Assembly: GCA_050084985.1 (NCBI GenBank)
Contig: JBITNC010000001.1
Coordinates: forward strand, 46,996,001-47,060,000
Origin: Nageia nagi
Lineage: Eukaryota > Pinophyta
DNA length: 64,000 nucleotides
Reading direction: 5' to 3'
The notes beneath the pieces are model-generated. The model ran no database searches. It had not been told where the DNA came from and was given only the letters and a program-made list of their open reading frames with translations. Below are positions 49,559 through 61,419 of this stretch, one piece after another. Position 1 is the stretch's first letter; each line of letters starts with the position of its first letter. Position numbers and translations under genes: made by a program.

Positions 49559-50080
49559 GATGCTAAGTGGACTTACCAAGAAGTTCCTTAGCTTCAAAAA
49601 TTGAGCTTTGACAATGGCTTTGGTAAAAATATCAACCACATTATCCAAAGTATTAATATGTCTAAGCTCCACTATCTTCTTCTCCACCATGTCTCTTATG
49701 AAGTGATACTTCATATCAAAATGCTTTGACCTGCTATGATGGATTGGATTTGGTGCCAATTGGATGACACTCTTGTTGTCACAATACAGAATAGTAGCAC
49801 CACTTTTAATCTCACAAAGCTCCTCTAGAATCTTCCTTAACCACAATGCTTGAGCACTAGCACTTGTGATTGCAATATACTCTACTTTGGTTGATGAAAG
49901 AGCCACCATACTTTGTCTCTTTGAACTCCATGTTATCATACCTAAACCAAACTAAAGCATTGTCTAGATGTACTCTTCCTATCATCAATGTTGCTCTCCC
50001 AATCTGAATCACTATAGCCAACAAGTTTGACACTCCCATGTTTGATGTAGTGGATGCCAAAATCAATTGTTCCTTGAACA
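49559..50080 (-). pseudogene. Element G RNase H
   Basis: Copia RNase H: L-V-G-Y-S-D-S-D-W (just upstream), then I-T-W-S-S-K-R-Q-S-M-V-A-L-S-S-T-K-V-E-Y-I-A, I-L-Y-C-D-N-K-S-V-I-Q-L and H-S-R-S-K-H-F-D-M-K-Y-H-F-I-R-D. A frameshift near 49940 separates it from the RT frame. The T-K-V-E-Y box keeps Glu and C-D-N keeps Asp. Ends D-I-F-T-K-A and a tail to 49511 that enters the LTR. Confidence 0.92.
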
Positions 50081-51567
50081 TATCTCAGAATTTTCTTTGT
50101 TGCTTTCATGTGTGACTCAAATGGATCACCCATATACCTAGATACAAGTGATGTAGCAAATGCAATATCAGGCCTAGTGTTTGTGAGAAACATAAGACTC
50201 CCTATAATGGATCTATAAGTGGTCACATTGACTCTCACTCCCCCATCATCCTTGCAAAGAAGCTCACCATGAGCAATTAGAGTGGGTAATGGTTTACAAC
50301 TTTCCATACCAAATTTCAACAACATATCTTTAGCATACTTGCTTTGACATACAAAGATTTCATCATTACATTGATATACTTCCAATCCTAAGAAGTAGTG
50401 CATAAGACCCAAGTCTTTCATTTCAAATTCATCCATCATTTTCTTTTTGAATTCATCATTCAATTTAGAAGAACTACCCATATAAATCAAATCATCAACA
50501 TATAAACAAACAAGTATAAGATCAATACCTTACTTCATGATGTAGAGGGTAGGTTCATTCTTACTCCTTTGGAAACCGTATTGTTGAAAGTAGCCATCTA
50601 TCCTTGAATACCATGTCCTTGGTGCTTGCTTTAGGCCATACAAAGCCTTCTTCAATTTGTAGACTAGATGCTCTTTTCCTTTGATGATGAAACCTTGAAG
50701 TTATTCCACATAAACCTCTTCTTGCAAGTAGCCATTCAAAAATGCACTTTTCACATCCATGTGCATTACTTTCCACCCTTTGTGGGCAGCCAAAGAAAGG
50801 ACCAACCTGATTGTCTCTTGTCTTGCTACCGATGCGAAAGTCTCTTCATAATCAATGCCATATTTTTGCTTGAACCCCTTTGCAACAAGCCTTGCTTTGT
50901 GCTTTTCAATAGTTCCATCACTATTGTATTTGGTCTTGTAGACCCATTTGCAACGTATACATTTCTTGTCTTTTGGAAGCTCCACAAGCTCCCAAGTTTC
51001 ATTCTTTTCAATAGAATGCATTTCTTCCTCCATTGCCTTCATCCACAAATCATTAGTACAAGCATTTTCAAAACAAGAGGGCTCAACATCAATGCTAGTC
51101 ATAAGTGCATAATTGACAATATCACCACTATGATCTTCATTTTCATCATCTCCATACATATTCAAATTTTCAAGTCTAGATACAACATTTTCCATCTCTT
51201 TTGCTTGACTTCTTGTGAGTCTCTTAGTGAAATTTGTATCTAAAATATTAGAAGTAGGATGATTTGCAAAAATTCTCTTCCACTTTTTAATATTTTCCTT
51301 TGCTTGACTCAATGGATTTGGTGGGCTTGAGGTACTTGGTGTGCTAGGTGAAGGAGGACTCTCTTGGCCTTGGCCATTTGTGGGCTCAACATTTGCATTA
51401 TTGGGTTTATTAGAAGAATCTTCATTGGCTGGTCCAACATCTTCTATGAATTTTGGATGACCACCATTCTTTCCCCCTTCATCAAAAATCACATCTCTTG
51501 ATGTTACAATTTGCTTTGTTTTTAGGTTGTAGAGTCTATATGCCTTAGAATTTTCACAATAACCCAC
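49942..51567 (-). pseudogene. Element G reverse transcriptase
   Basis: The frame is continuous over 540 codons apart from two stops (near 50703 and 50534), both where Gln is expected (CAA to TAA). Motifs: [39 protein letters not shown] and the catalytic L-Y-V-D-D-L-I-Y-M-G with both Asp intact, then Y-R-S-I-I-G-S-L-M-F and A-T-K-K-I-L-R-Y-V-Q-G-T. The N-terminal 150 residues are the integrase-RT linker, rich in P, S and N. The catalytic core is whole but cannot be translated past the stops. Confidence 0.95.
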
Positions 51568-52420
51568 AAAAACACATGATTGGCTTTTTGGATCAATTTT
51601 TTTCTTTTTTCATCAGGAATGTGTGCATATGCTAAACAACCAAAAACTCTAAAATGTGCAACATTTGGCTTTCTTTCATACCATGCTTCATAGGGGGTGA
51701 TTCCTTCCAATGATTTAGTTGGGCTCCTATTAAGAATGTAAACACTTGTTTTACATGCATAAGCCCAAAACATATATTCCAAATCTTGAGAATGCAACAT
51801 GCTTCTTGCCATATTCACTATTGTCCTATTTTTCCTTTCACACACCCATTTTGTTGAGGAGTAAAACTTGTAGTAAGTTGCCTTTTAATTCCATAATCTT
51901 TGCAAAATTTTATGAATTCATTTGATATATACTCCCCTCCCCTATTAGTTCTTAGACATTTTATATAATATCACTTTGTTTTTCCACATTATTCTTGAAT
52001 TCCATGAAGTAAATAAGAGCTTGATCTTTAGTTTTTAAGAAAAATATCCAACACATTCTTGAAAAATCATCAATGAAAGTGAGGAAATAGGAATTCATAC
52101 CCATACTTTTTGTTTGCATTGGACCACATATATCCGAATGCACCAATTGAAGAGGATAAGAGGCTCTCCATGCTTGGCCTCTTAGAAAGCTTGATCTATG
52201 GTGCTTGCCCAAAGCACAACCTCCACACACATCTTTGATTTCATCCACCTTTGGCAGCCCATGTACCATTTGATGAGATGTCAAAAGCCTTAAGCTTGAG
52301 TGATTGAGATGCCCATATCTCAAATGCCAAAACCAACTTTTGTTTTCAATAGACACATTAGCAAGTGCAGCCCCTTGGCTTCCAAATTTTAGAGGAAATA
52401 ATTTGTTCTCACTCATTGGA
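51522..52420 (-). pseudogene. Element G integrase
   Basis: The GAG-pre-integrase zinc module is W-H-L-R-Y-G-H-L-N, then C-G-G-C-A-L-G-K-H. The core has L-V-H-S-D-I-C-G-P-M with the first Asp, Y-F-L-T-F-I-D-D-F-S-R, then R-T-N-R-G-G-E-Y where the second catalytic Asp is Asn (GAT to AAT). A break near 51960-51845 (stop and shift) comes before K-N-R-T-I-V-N-M-A-R-S-M-L, with the E of the triad position near C-E-R-K-N. It ends F-G-C-L-A-Y-A-H-I-P. Confidence 0.92.
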
Positions 52421-52639
52421 ACAATGGTAACAACCTTATTACCCCTATTCTTATCTATAAATTACACATTTTCCATCATAAAAACAAGCTTGTAATTATT
52501 TTCCATGATTTTTCCAATACTTAACAAGTTATGTTGATGTTTGGGAATAAAGTAAACATGATTTACCTTTTTCATTCTTCCTTGGTTGGAACCTCCATGG
52601 TACCCATGCCTTCAACTTGTAATGTGCTATTATCACCAA

Positions 52640-52900
52640 TTCTTATCTTTGTCTTGAAGGAGTCATCAATGTGAGAAATAGCTCTCCTTTGCCTATCATA
52701 TGCTTGGATGCTCCTAAATCAAGTAGCCATGTCTCACTCATGTTTGGATCAGCCTTCCCATATGTCAAAAATAGATTTGCATCCTCTTCTCCATAGTTTG
52801 CACTTCTCCTTTCTTGAGAAGCCTTCAATCTACATTCCTTTTCATAGTGCCCAAATTTATTGCAATAGTAGCATTGCTTATTGGATTTGTCACTTGCTTT
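52640..52900 (-). pseudogene. Element G zinc knuckle and protease
   Basis: Zinc knuckle C-Y-Y-C-N-K-F-G-H-Y-E-K-E-C (C-x2-C-x4-H-x4-C intact, about 52880-52835). It is followed by the protease active site W-L-L-D-L-G-A-S-K-H-M near 52730, where D-S-G-A has become D-L-G-A, a change that should abolish activity. From 52420 to 52640 the coding signal is broken by shifts. Confidence 0.9.
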
Positions 52901-52989
52901 GGATTTGTTTTCTGATGTTGTTGGCCTCCTTGGCCTCTTCCTTAACCTCTACCTTGGCCTCTTCCTTTCCTTCCTCTTCCTCTTCCTCT

Positions 52990-53696
52990 ACCTTAGCCTT
53001 TACCTTGACTACTCACATTGGCTTTCCCTTCTTTGAGTGCAAAAGCCTTGTCATCACCACCTCCAAAGCTTAAAGATGATGAATCTTGTAGTCTTTCTTC
53101 ATGGGACATAAGTGAACCAACAAGCTGATCATAAGAGAGAGTAGTAAGATCTTTGCTCTCTTCAATGATGATTGCAATCGGATTCCACTTTGGAAGAAGA
53201 GATCTCAAAACTTTCTTTACAACCACTTCATTCTCAATTTCTTCACCAAGTGTCTTCATTTTGTTAACACAAGTTTGAACTCTAACACAATAATCAGCAA
53301 CCTTCTCTTCATCCTTCATCTTGAGATTTTTAAAATTCCTCTTGAGAGTTTGAATTCTCACTTTCTTGACTTGATTGCTTCCTTGGTATCCATCCTTCAA
53401 AGCCTTCCATGCATTTTGGCTATTGTACATGAAGCTATCCTTGAAAATATGCTCTTATCCATTGCCATTTGAAGATGATATAGGGCACAATAGTTCTTCT
53501 TTTGAGCTTCTCTCCTTGCAGTCCTCTCAACCCCTTGCAAAGTAGACCAATCAGTTGGCTCATCATAGCCATCTTCTATAATCTCCCAAAAACCTTTGCT
53601 AATGAGTAATGTCTTCATTTTGATAGACCAATACTCATATTCTTCACCATTGAACTTAGGAATTGGCCATGAGGGTTTGTTGCTATTTGAAGCCAT
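52990..53696 (-). pseudogene. Element G gag
   Basis: Start M-A-S-N-S-N-K-P at 53696. Copia gag (UBN2-like) motifs: F-N-G-E-E-Y-E-Y-W-S-I-K-M, A-W-K-A-L-K-D-G-Y-Q-G, V-R-I-Q-T-L-K-R-N-F-K-N-L-K-M and S-Y-D-Q-L-V-G-S-L-M-S-H-E-E-R-L. A one-base shift near 53440-53455 separates the first 80 residues from the rest (53430-52993). The C-terminus is Gly/Lys/Arg-rich before the zinc knuckle. Confidence 0.93.
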
Positions 53697-54613
53697 TCTA
53701 CAATGCTCAAATGCAAAAATTGTAAAAAATGAAATTTGAAGGTGCTTGCTAAGTCTCTCCAAACTTTCACTTTCCCACTCTAACCCAAATGGACTAAATA
53801 TGCACTAATTGTCAACATTAGAGTTCTCTCCTCTCTTCTACGATTCCTCTCATCAGATGGCTCCTCACACCCTCTTCTTAGATCATGATGCCTTATCCAA
53901 TGCTTCATGTGTGCATAGCCTTTGTCTTAGTAGATGGACAAACTATAGAATGTGCATTTCAAGCAATCAAATATGGTCCATGTTGGTCATGAATATTGTC
54001 CATGCTTACCACCAGCATGTTGTTGCATCCATGTTCTCCATGATTCAATGCCTTAGTAGCTCCATGTATAGGTCTGATATGGTGTTTCAGTGTTCTCTCC
54101 TTCAACACATGCACAACATTTTTGGATAACAACGATGTCTCCAATGTTAGCAGGTCTTCTTTACACATAGAGCCTTCAAATCATAGGCTTTGCTAGTCTT
54201 CACATGCATAGAAATCTCCAATAGATGTGCACTGTAGACACAGATCTAGCTATCCATAATGTAGATCTACATGATCCTCATAAATAGTAGCACCCAGCCT
54301 TCAGGTAGATGCACTTCACAACATCACTATGCATGTATGGAGCCTCCATAATGGTTGAATGATCCACTATGCTATAGTACATAGACGTTAGTCTCTCCTT
54401 CACATACATGGACTGGTATGGAACATCACAACACTAAGGAGTTCTTTGCTTCCATAGAAACAAGAATTTTTCTAGAGGCTTTGGATCTCACACTTGTAAT
54501 AATTTGATAAATTATTTGCAATGCATCCACAAGCTCAATAATTCTAATGACAGTCCTTGAGGAGTTTGATAAGATCCTTCAAGACTTCACCCACTCTAAC
54601 CCTATGATTGATT
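53697..54613. other. Element G long untranslated leader
   Basis: About 920 bp between primer site and gag. A 106-codon plus-strand ORF (53809-54129) and a 69-codon minus one (54168-53959) are present, but I recognise neither. The CATG- and CATCC-rich composition differs from the rest of G. Confidence 0.5.
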
Positions 54614-54628
54614 CAGTTTGATACCATT
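54614..54628 (-). other. Element G primer binding site
   Basis: Minus strand TGGTATCAAACTG starting two bases after the LTR end CTCTCA, complementary to initiator Met-tRNA. Confidence 0.9.
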
Positions 54629-54908
54629 TGAGAGAACCAAAATGTTCTATATTATTCATCAAAATGAGTTACATATATAGGCTTAAGAAATCCATTACAA
54701 GAGAAGATAAGAAGTTAAGAATAATATTTCATGACCATAAAAAACTCACACTATATGTATCACCCTTAGATCACTACATGACAAATTACTTGTTATAATA
54801 ATAAACTAATAAATACTTAGACCTAGATACTTAGGAAAATACTTTAGTCCTAATTAATTAATCCTAATAACTTAGGACTTAGGAATCATGTTAGAAATAC
54901 TTCCAACA
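54629..54908 (-). repeat. Element G 5' LTR
   Basis: 280 bp. Minus strand from TGTTGGAAGTAT to CTCTCA. The TSD AAACA follows at 54909-54913. Confidence 0.96.
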
Positions 54909-54913
54909 AAACA

Positions 54914-55375
54914 CACCACACAACTACCAAGAAAGTTGCAGATCAATATATCTTTTTTATTTGCATTGCATAATGTTACAAATACAATAGAGAGTTGCAA
55001 GATAGTTTTAGAGATCTTTTATTAATTATATAATAAGAATAATTATATTACAAAATATACAATTCAATAAACATAAATAATATATTCCCTATATCCTCCA
55101 TGATTGAAGAAGTTGAGTTTTCCACACTCCAAGGTATGGAAATGGTGCAAAATTCACCTAGACTTTAGAAGAAGAGACTAAGCAACCATGCCTAGCATCA
55201 AATAATTTGGTAAGAGATTTAAAAATATCAACTATGGGCTTACAAAGCTAATAATATCAAGTACAAATAATAGTTAAAAAACATAGTTGTTTGAATAGGA
55301 GAGATTTGAATTAGTCAACTTCCACTTATATCACAAAATCAAAACATAAAACTATAGGAAAATTATACTCTTTCA
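54914..55375 (-). repeat. Probable copia LTR, right part
   Basis: Continuation of the LTR at 48130-49266. On the minus strand it starts TGAAAGAGTATAAT right after a purine tract. Confidence 0.5.
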
Positions 55376-55830
55376 TTCTTCCCCTTAATGTTAATGGGTT
55401 TTATACCAACTTGATCTCTAATACTGTGGCTTAATATTTTGGTAGGATTTGGTGAATATTTCTATAAGTTGGTCTTTAAACTTGCAAAATATGAATTCAA
55501 TGAATCATACTCAACTAAGTCTCTCATGAAATGGTGTTAGATTTCTATATGATTTCTTATGTTATTGAACACTAGGTTCTTAGTCATAATAATGGTGCAA
55601 ATGTTGTCATGGTGAAATTCAATTGGTAGGTAATATCCATTTTCAAGTATTCAAATAGTTTGGCCATCCAAATTGCTTGAGTACAAGATGAGGAGAAAAT
55701 TGTGTATTCTTTTTAGCAATGGAAAGGGTAATTGTAGGTTGCTTCTTGCTGCTCCATGAGACTAGTGATCACTAAAGAATAAAATATAACTAGTATTGAT
55801 AATATTTTTGTTATAATTACATGCACATGT
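55376..55830 (-). pseudogene. Element H: copia RNase H relic and polypurine tract
   Basis: The purine tract (minus strand AAGGGGAAGAA, 55376-55386) is preceded by a copia RNase H in pieces: S-W-S-S-K-K-Q-P-T (about 55750), E-Y-T-I-F-S-S-S-C-T-Q-A-I-W-M, D-N-I-C-T-I-I-M-T-K-N and H-H-F-M-R-D-L-V-E, across two or three frames with stops. It is unlike G's (different sequence and LTR). No RT, integrase or gag of H follows; F probably inserted into it at about 55.85 kb. Confidence 0.7.
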
Positions 55831-56957
55831 ACTAAAAAGTATCCTCCTATGGAAATAATTACTTGGGGAACAATCCGATTTCTAGAGCTATTGATTCTGC
55901 CTTTTTTTGATTTGATTAGACTCTTATCTAAGGATAAGTTCCAAAAAGAAATAAAGGGTATATGGAAACTAAAAGAGATAAAAAGGTTAGGTTTTTAGAA
56001 AAAAATAAACACTAAAAACCATCCTAGGAATCCATTAAAGCAAGACCATGCTAGTTGAAGTGTTCATACTAGTAGCCATCAAGATAAAGAATGATATTCT
56101 AAACTACCAAAACTTGAATGAGTTCTTTGTAGATATGGATTAATTACACACTTAATCCAACATCCACATCATACATATAAACATATAACACAATAATTTA
56201 TTAATTATCTGAAGTAAATCATAATTGAGAGATCAAGAAGCTCAATTCATTAAGTAACATGCAAAAACACAAACAACATCACAAGGGAAAAAATTTGTGT
56301 TGTTCGACCATTCATACATTGATCAAAGATGTTTATATAGCCTTTGATCATCAAAATATATACTAATATAAATAACCAATTAGTCCCTATAACATCATCT
56401 TTTAGATACTATAATAGCTATTAGCAACTAAAAGGAATCTAATCTTAATCATTATAAAATCCAACTAAGATCTTCTTACCAACTCATTCATTAGCTCATC
56501 TTGAAAAATTCTTGGCATCAATGGGTTTGCTTAAAGCTTCTAGAGCATCTTTGCACTTAGCTACTTCTTGAATCTTCAATTTTTATTTTAATGTACTCAA
56601 CTAGTGTAGAGGATCTAGTTTTCTTACATTCCAATAAAATCACTTCCTTAACATTATCGCATTCTAGTTTATTAAAATCATATCATCATGTCTTACAAAA
56701 TCTCTATACTTTGGTAATATATTCAAAAGCTCAATTTCCTTAGGCTTCAATAAAACTAAGTTTCTTGCAATATGATTGGGTTTTGGTAATAACAAAACTT
56801 ATACAACATTACCATACTCTAATGGAACCTATCTCTTATCAATATTTTTGAATTTTTATAACGTTAATCACCATATAATATTTCTACACTTTAATGAATT
56901 TAAATAACCATTAACCTCTTTGAACTCTAGCAAAAATCATATTCTCACTTAAACTTA
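55831..56957 (-). repeat. Possible 3' LTR region of element F
   Basis: No coding signal. Shares a block with 45930-46130 (see the possible LTR of B). LTR ends are not located. Confidence 0.3.
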
Positions 56958-56959
56958 CT

Positions 56960-57109
56960 AAGTATGTTTCTTCAAATGCACATAAGTAAGAGATACCAAA
57001 TTATACCTTCTCCTTACACCTTCAAAAATAAAATAAGTATGTTTCTTCAAATGCACATAAGTAAGAGATACCAAATTATACCTTCTCCTTACACCTTCAA
57101 AAATAAAAT
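56960..57109. repeat. Perfect 75-bp tandem duplication
   Basis: 56960-57034 and 57035-57109 are identical. The period of 75 keeps frame, giving two identical 25-residue units on the minus strand (F-E-G-V-R-R-R-Y-N-L-V-S). It is the most recent-looking repeat in an otherwise decayed region. Confidence 0.97.
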
Positions 57110-60100
57110 GTATATACAATCTGGTAGCTAGCTGGTTGATATATGCCACCATATCAAAAACTTAGAATGTAACTCAATACATCCCATTCTCTTCTTTTAG
57201 GAGTAGTGAAAAAGGGTCCAATCTTCATTTATTGAAGACTCAACATTCTATACAATAAGTGCTAATGAGATGAACTGATTCACCAACTGATTGTTAGTGT
57301 TAAGATGTAGCCAAACTAATTCTTTCACCCAATTCTCCACCTTATGCATCTCTTTGGCATAGTGTAAGAACTTTTCATTGAAGTTCTAAACTAACCAATC
57401 TTCTAAAATTTAACATCAATCCCATAATTGGTAACTAAGTATTTAATTGTATCTACAAGCAAGGGAGATCCAACCTCATCATATAGATTAGGCATACCAT
57501 TCCTATGTAAGATCCTCAACCCCTTAAATAATATATTCAATTATTTGAGTAAGTTATTCATACATTTGTCCCCATCATCAATTCCATGAGTCAAGTTATT
57601 AACTTTTACAATCATACCTATTATTTGCTCATGTTCTCCCTTATATAAGTTTTTAACCTTAATTGATACTACATCATTTATAATTCTAGAGGCTTCCTGA
57701 GCTTCTAACTATTTTTTTAAAAAATAGTCTTTCTTTTGTTCTCAAAACTAGCTTTATTTTTATCTATCATCTTCACACAATGAAGAATATAATCTCTTAC
57801 AAAAAGGAAAAAATCCAACCCAAGAATAATCTTACTTACATATTTACTATGTATTTGCATAAGTGTGACAAGCAATAAAGTTGGAGAGATCAATGCTAGT
57901 TCATCAGGTTGCGAATTTGGAGTCTAATTTCTTAATGTTTCTTTATTTCTACTTCCTTCTTAGTTGTAGTCTCATCTATACTCATCGATTCTCTTTCTCT
58001 ACTCTCACTTATGTTCTACAAAATTTCAAGTTTACTTCATTCTCCTTCCTTTTATTTATCATTTTCTTCACTTCCTCCTCCATCTTGGATAAATTTGTAT
58101 GTATCTTCTTAATCATCTAGGTATTTTGGTTCTTTTTTGTTTGATATATAATTACATGTGCATTCTTCTTACCTAACTCCATTTTATATTATTCTAGTTC
58201 ATTCTCTAGAGATTTACATTTTTTCATTCACTAACCTCAATTTATTATCCTTTACCTTAAGCTCTTCTTCTTTCTTTTTATGAATTTCCTCATGTTAGAA
58301 GTCTTCAACTTCTGAGTCAAGTCATCAACTATTCTCTATAGAATCTTGATTTTGGCTTGATTATGAACTTATCATTCTTCTAAGGTCTTTCTCTTATTTT
58401 TTACTTTATTGCATTCCCTTTCTACCTTTAACATATCGATATCCAACCAATCCAGACCCCTAATGGAATAGTTACTTTTTTCCTTCCTATTGATTTTTTC
58501 TATCTATGAGGACATAGAAATATTTAACAATTGTTATGAGTCCTTTCTATAATTTTCAACCTCACATGCCCTTATCTATAATATATTATTCTTTACATAT
58601 AAGTTAGTCCTAAATGCATTTGTTTGAGAATATGGGGAAGCTTTTGTAACTCGCTATCATACCATTCCTTGCTTTCCTTTTTAATCCTTTTGAGATCTAT
58701 TTCAGCCTCACCTGATTGATCAGATATTTTTGAAATGATTATAATGGGAAAGGTATCAAGTAGCTTACCTAAGGATTTCTCAGATCATTACAATGCAGAG
58801 TTGAATCTTCTATTTTATACTACCTTCTAACTAAAGGATTTGAATCCAAAGATAAAATATCTATATTCTTTGTACCATGTAGAGAATTTTTAATTAGTAA
58901 TGATGGAATGGTTTACCTTGAAGATATGTTATTAGTTATAAGAGTGAATCTATCTTTTGGAATTATAAACTTGATAGAAGGTTTAGAATTATTGTTCTTC
59001 TTGACACTCCTCTTTGTATTCCTTTTCCTTTCCATATAGGCAATATCTACTTCTACATCCTCAAAATCATGATAATTGATCAAATATTCTAAAGAATTAT
59101 AAGGATGATGGAGCTTATCATTAGGCTCCTCCTCTTTAGAGGTACAACCTTTATTCCTTAGCTTATTTGGTTTCTTCATCTTTGGGCTCTTTCTCTATTT
59201 GATGCTCCAGAAAGGTCATTTTCAAACTTATTTTTCTTCTTGTTGTTATATTTTTTGGCCACAAAGAGGTTTAGCCTTTATTCTTCTTCTTATTGATTAA
59301 CAACCCTATCTTCTTCCACTAGTAATTTGCTAGTGTATTCCTCAAAAACTTGGATAGATTTATTTATATCATTCTAGCATACATTACTTGCTGAAGCCAC
59401 TAGCTTCTCTCATGATTCAACTAGCCTTATCTCATATTCATTTGAGTTGAGTATATGAACTTGAATCCCATATCCATTTTCTTTTATGATTGACAATTGG
59501 GTTTCTCAATCTGCTACATCCTTTGGACTTGAAATTAGATGAGATGAATTCTCTTACTATGGAACTATGTCATAATTATCATAAGCTTCACTAAACTTTT
59601 TATCTTTATCATAGCCCTAAGGTAATGATTTTTTCTTGCTCTCTACTTGATACTGCACAAAATATTTCCTACATCTGAACTTCTCTTTAATACTTTATAT
59701 AACTTAGGATTTTCCATTGAAGAGTACTCTAATTCAATGCTATAAGCTTATCACCAGATATCTCTCTATAGTATGTTCAACATGGAAACTAATAAGAATG
59801 GACCATATTCTTTACTATTCTAGAATGCCTCAAATGCTTCCTCTAATATTTTATGAAAATTAGGGGCCTTTACATTTTTTGTTCACAATAGGTTTTGGAA
59901 CTTATCTTCTGGATCGTATGGTCATTGGAATTTAATCTTATACATCTATATACTATTTATTTTCTTAGTGATGTTTAGCCAATAATTACTTTGGTTAGTG
60001 GTTATGACTTCAAACTACGTAGGGGGTGGATACAAATCTTTCTTCTTAGTTCTAGATCCCCATTCTATCTTTATGTAATCCATTTATTGAATAAATTCCA

Positions 60101-61183
60101 TCTTAAATATCTAGTTAGAACTATAGAAAGGTAACCTTATAACTCTCCCATAACCAAATGATAGTATGATTCTTTGCTAAGAAGAAATCTTTCTTCATAT
60201 TAGAATTAGGCTTCAAGTAATACCATGCCTTTCTTGAAATATGGGCGAAGGGTTCCTCTTTTATGAAAGCTAGAATTGAAGTCAAAAAGTATCTTACAAA
60301 ATCATAGTAAGAATTCTCAATGTATAACATATTTTTGCACTCATCCATTGATAATTATATGTTATATTTATCCCTTTATTCAATTATAGGGTCATAAAGA
60401 CTTCAAGATGTTGATGCACAAACTAATAGATATACAAAGGATAATGGAATGCATCTAACCTTACCTTGTTTGCTATCCACTTGGATAATTTATTTTTTAT
60501 AAAACTAAACCAATTGAATTTACATATCTAAAATTTTTGGATGATTTAGGAAGCCAAATCTATGTTCCTTTCCTAAAGAATAGTGTTATCCTTTTCTCCA
60601 CAAAAAATAGAAATTAACATCAAAAATTTACACATGTCTATTTGAAAGTTCAAATCCCATACTACTTTAGCTTATTGTGTAGAGAGATCAAAAAGTATGA
60701 ATTTAACCATTGTAATGAATACTAGTCCACCTTATTTTCTTTAACATCCATTTCAACTAATTGTTCCTTCATTTTGGGCCTAAAAGTAGAAACTAAAGCT
60801 TTCCTAGACATATCCAATAAGGGGTTTTTAGCCTTCTTAGCAATGCAAGTCTCAACATTTATAATTTTATCTAATACCTCTATTATCCCTAGATAGGGGT
60901 AACATCTTCTGGGTATATAGGAAACAATGGTAGGAGTATTATATATTAAATACCATATAAATGTATTTTCTAAGGAAAGGGATTCTTCAAGTTTGATCTT
61001 GATATTTATATATCCTCTTAAAATAATTATGTCTAAGTAATTAGCATTCAAATCTATATAGATAATTTTGAGGAATTGTTGCTTACCCATATTCATACAA
61101 AAGTTCTTCAAAAAATATTGAATTGTAATTCTACATCTTAAACTTGGCTCTACAACTTCATGTTTGGGAGGTAACACATGCAT
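57110..61183 (-). pseudogene. ORF X of element F: unrecognised post-integrase ORF
   Basis: About 4 kb of decayed coding sequence on F's sense strand, in at least two frames. The N-terminal open piece is 61183-60722 (153 codons, M-H-V-L-P-P-K-H-E-V-V-E). Then come 60348-60121, a stretch reading W/Q-P-Y-D-P-E-D-K-F-Q-N-L-L, F-H-K-I-L-E-E-A-F-E-A-F and E-N-P-K-L-Y-K-V-L-K-R-S-S-D-V (about 59930-59660), and 59179-58913 (K/N-rich). A helix-prone end runs near 57700-57400 (E-A-Q-E-A-S-R-I-I-N-D-V-V). Stops mostly replace Gln codons. I know no family for it. The first 1.2 kb matches the region after integrase in B. Two adjacent genes rather than one are possible. Confidence 0.5.
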
Positions 61184-61419
61184 TAGATTTGTTTTGGGAA
61201 AAATAAAAAATGACTACTCAAAAAGCATTGATGACACATCATGTAAACCTAATTAATTACAATCACTTTAGATATTGCCATAATGGAATCCTAGGAAAAT
61301 GTATAAACATAGTAACAAATATAACTAAGGCACACAAAATAAGAATCAAAATTACATAATATACAAGTGTTATGTGATAACATACATTATTTACATTACA
61401 CTATAATATTTCAAATGTT

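Larger units (their letters stand above)
49267..54908 (-). mobile_element. Element G: Ty1/copia retrotransposon, 5.6 kb
   Basis: Complete insertion: LTRs 49267-49547 and 54629-54908 with six substitutions and one indel between them (about 98% identical), TSD AAACA on both sides (49262-49266 and 54909-54913), Met-tRNA primer site and purine tract. Gene order gag, protease, integrase, RT, RNase H proves Ty1/copia. It is the youngest insertion seen, yet its protease and integrase active sites are mutated and stops and shifts break gag and pol. The lineage within copia was not determined. Confidence 0.96.

Noticed and set aside
50668-51243. 191-codon plus-strand ORF inside G
   Set aside because: It lies opposite the clear RT frame of G (50701-51567, minus) and has no domain of its own; it is a shadow.
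52708-53073. 121-codon plus-strand ORF with serine-rich tail
   Set aside because: Opposite G's gag end, zinc knuckle and protease. The serine run mirrors the Gly/Arg-rich codons of gag.
53809-54129. 106-codon plus-strand ORF in G's leader as a captured gene
   Set aside because: No recognisable motif; G's orientation and leader explain the region. Not excluded, but unsupported.
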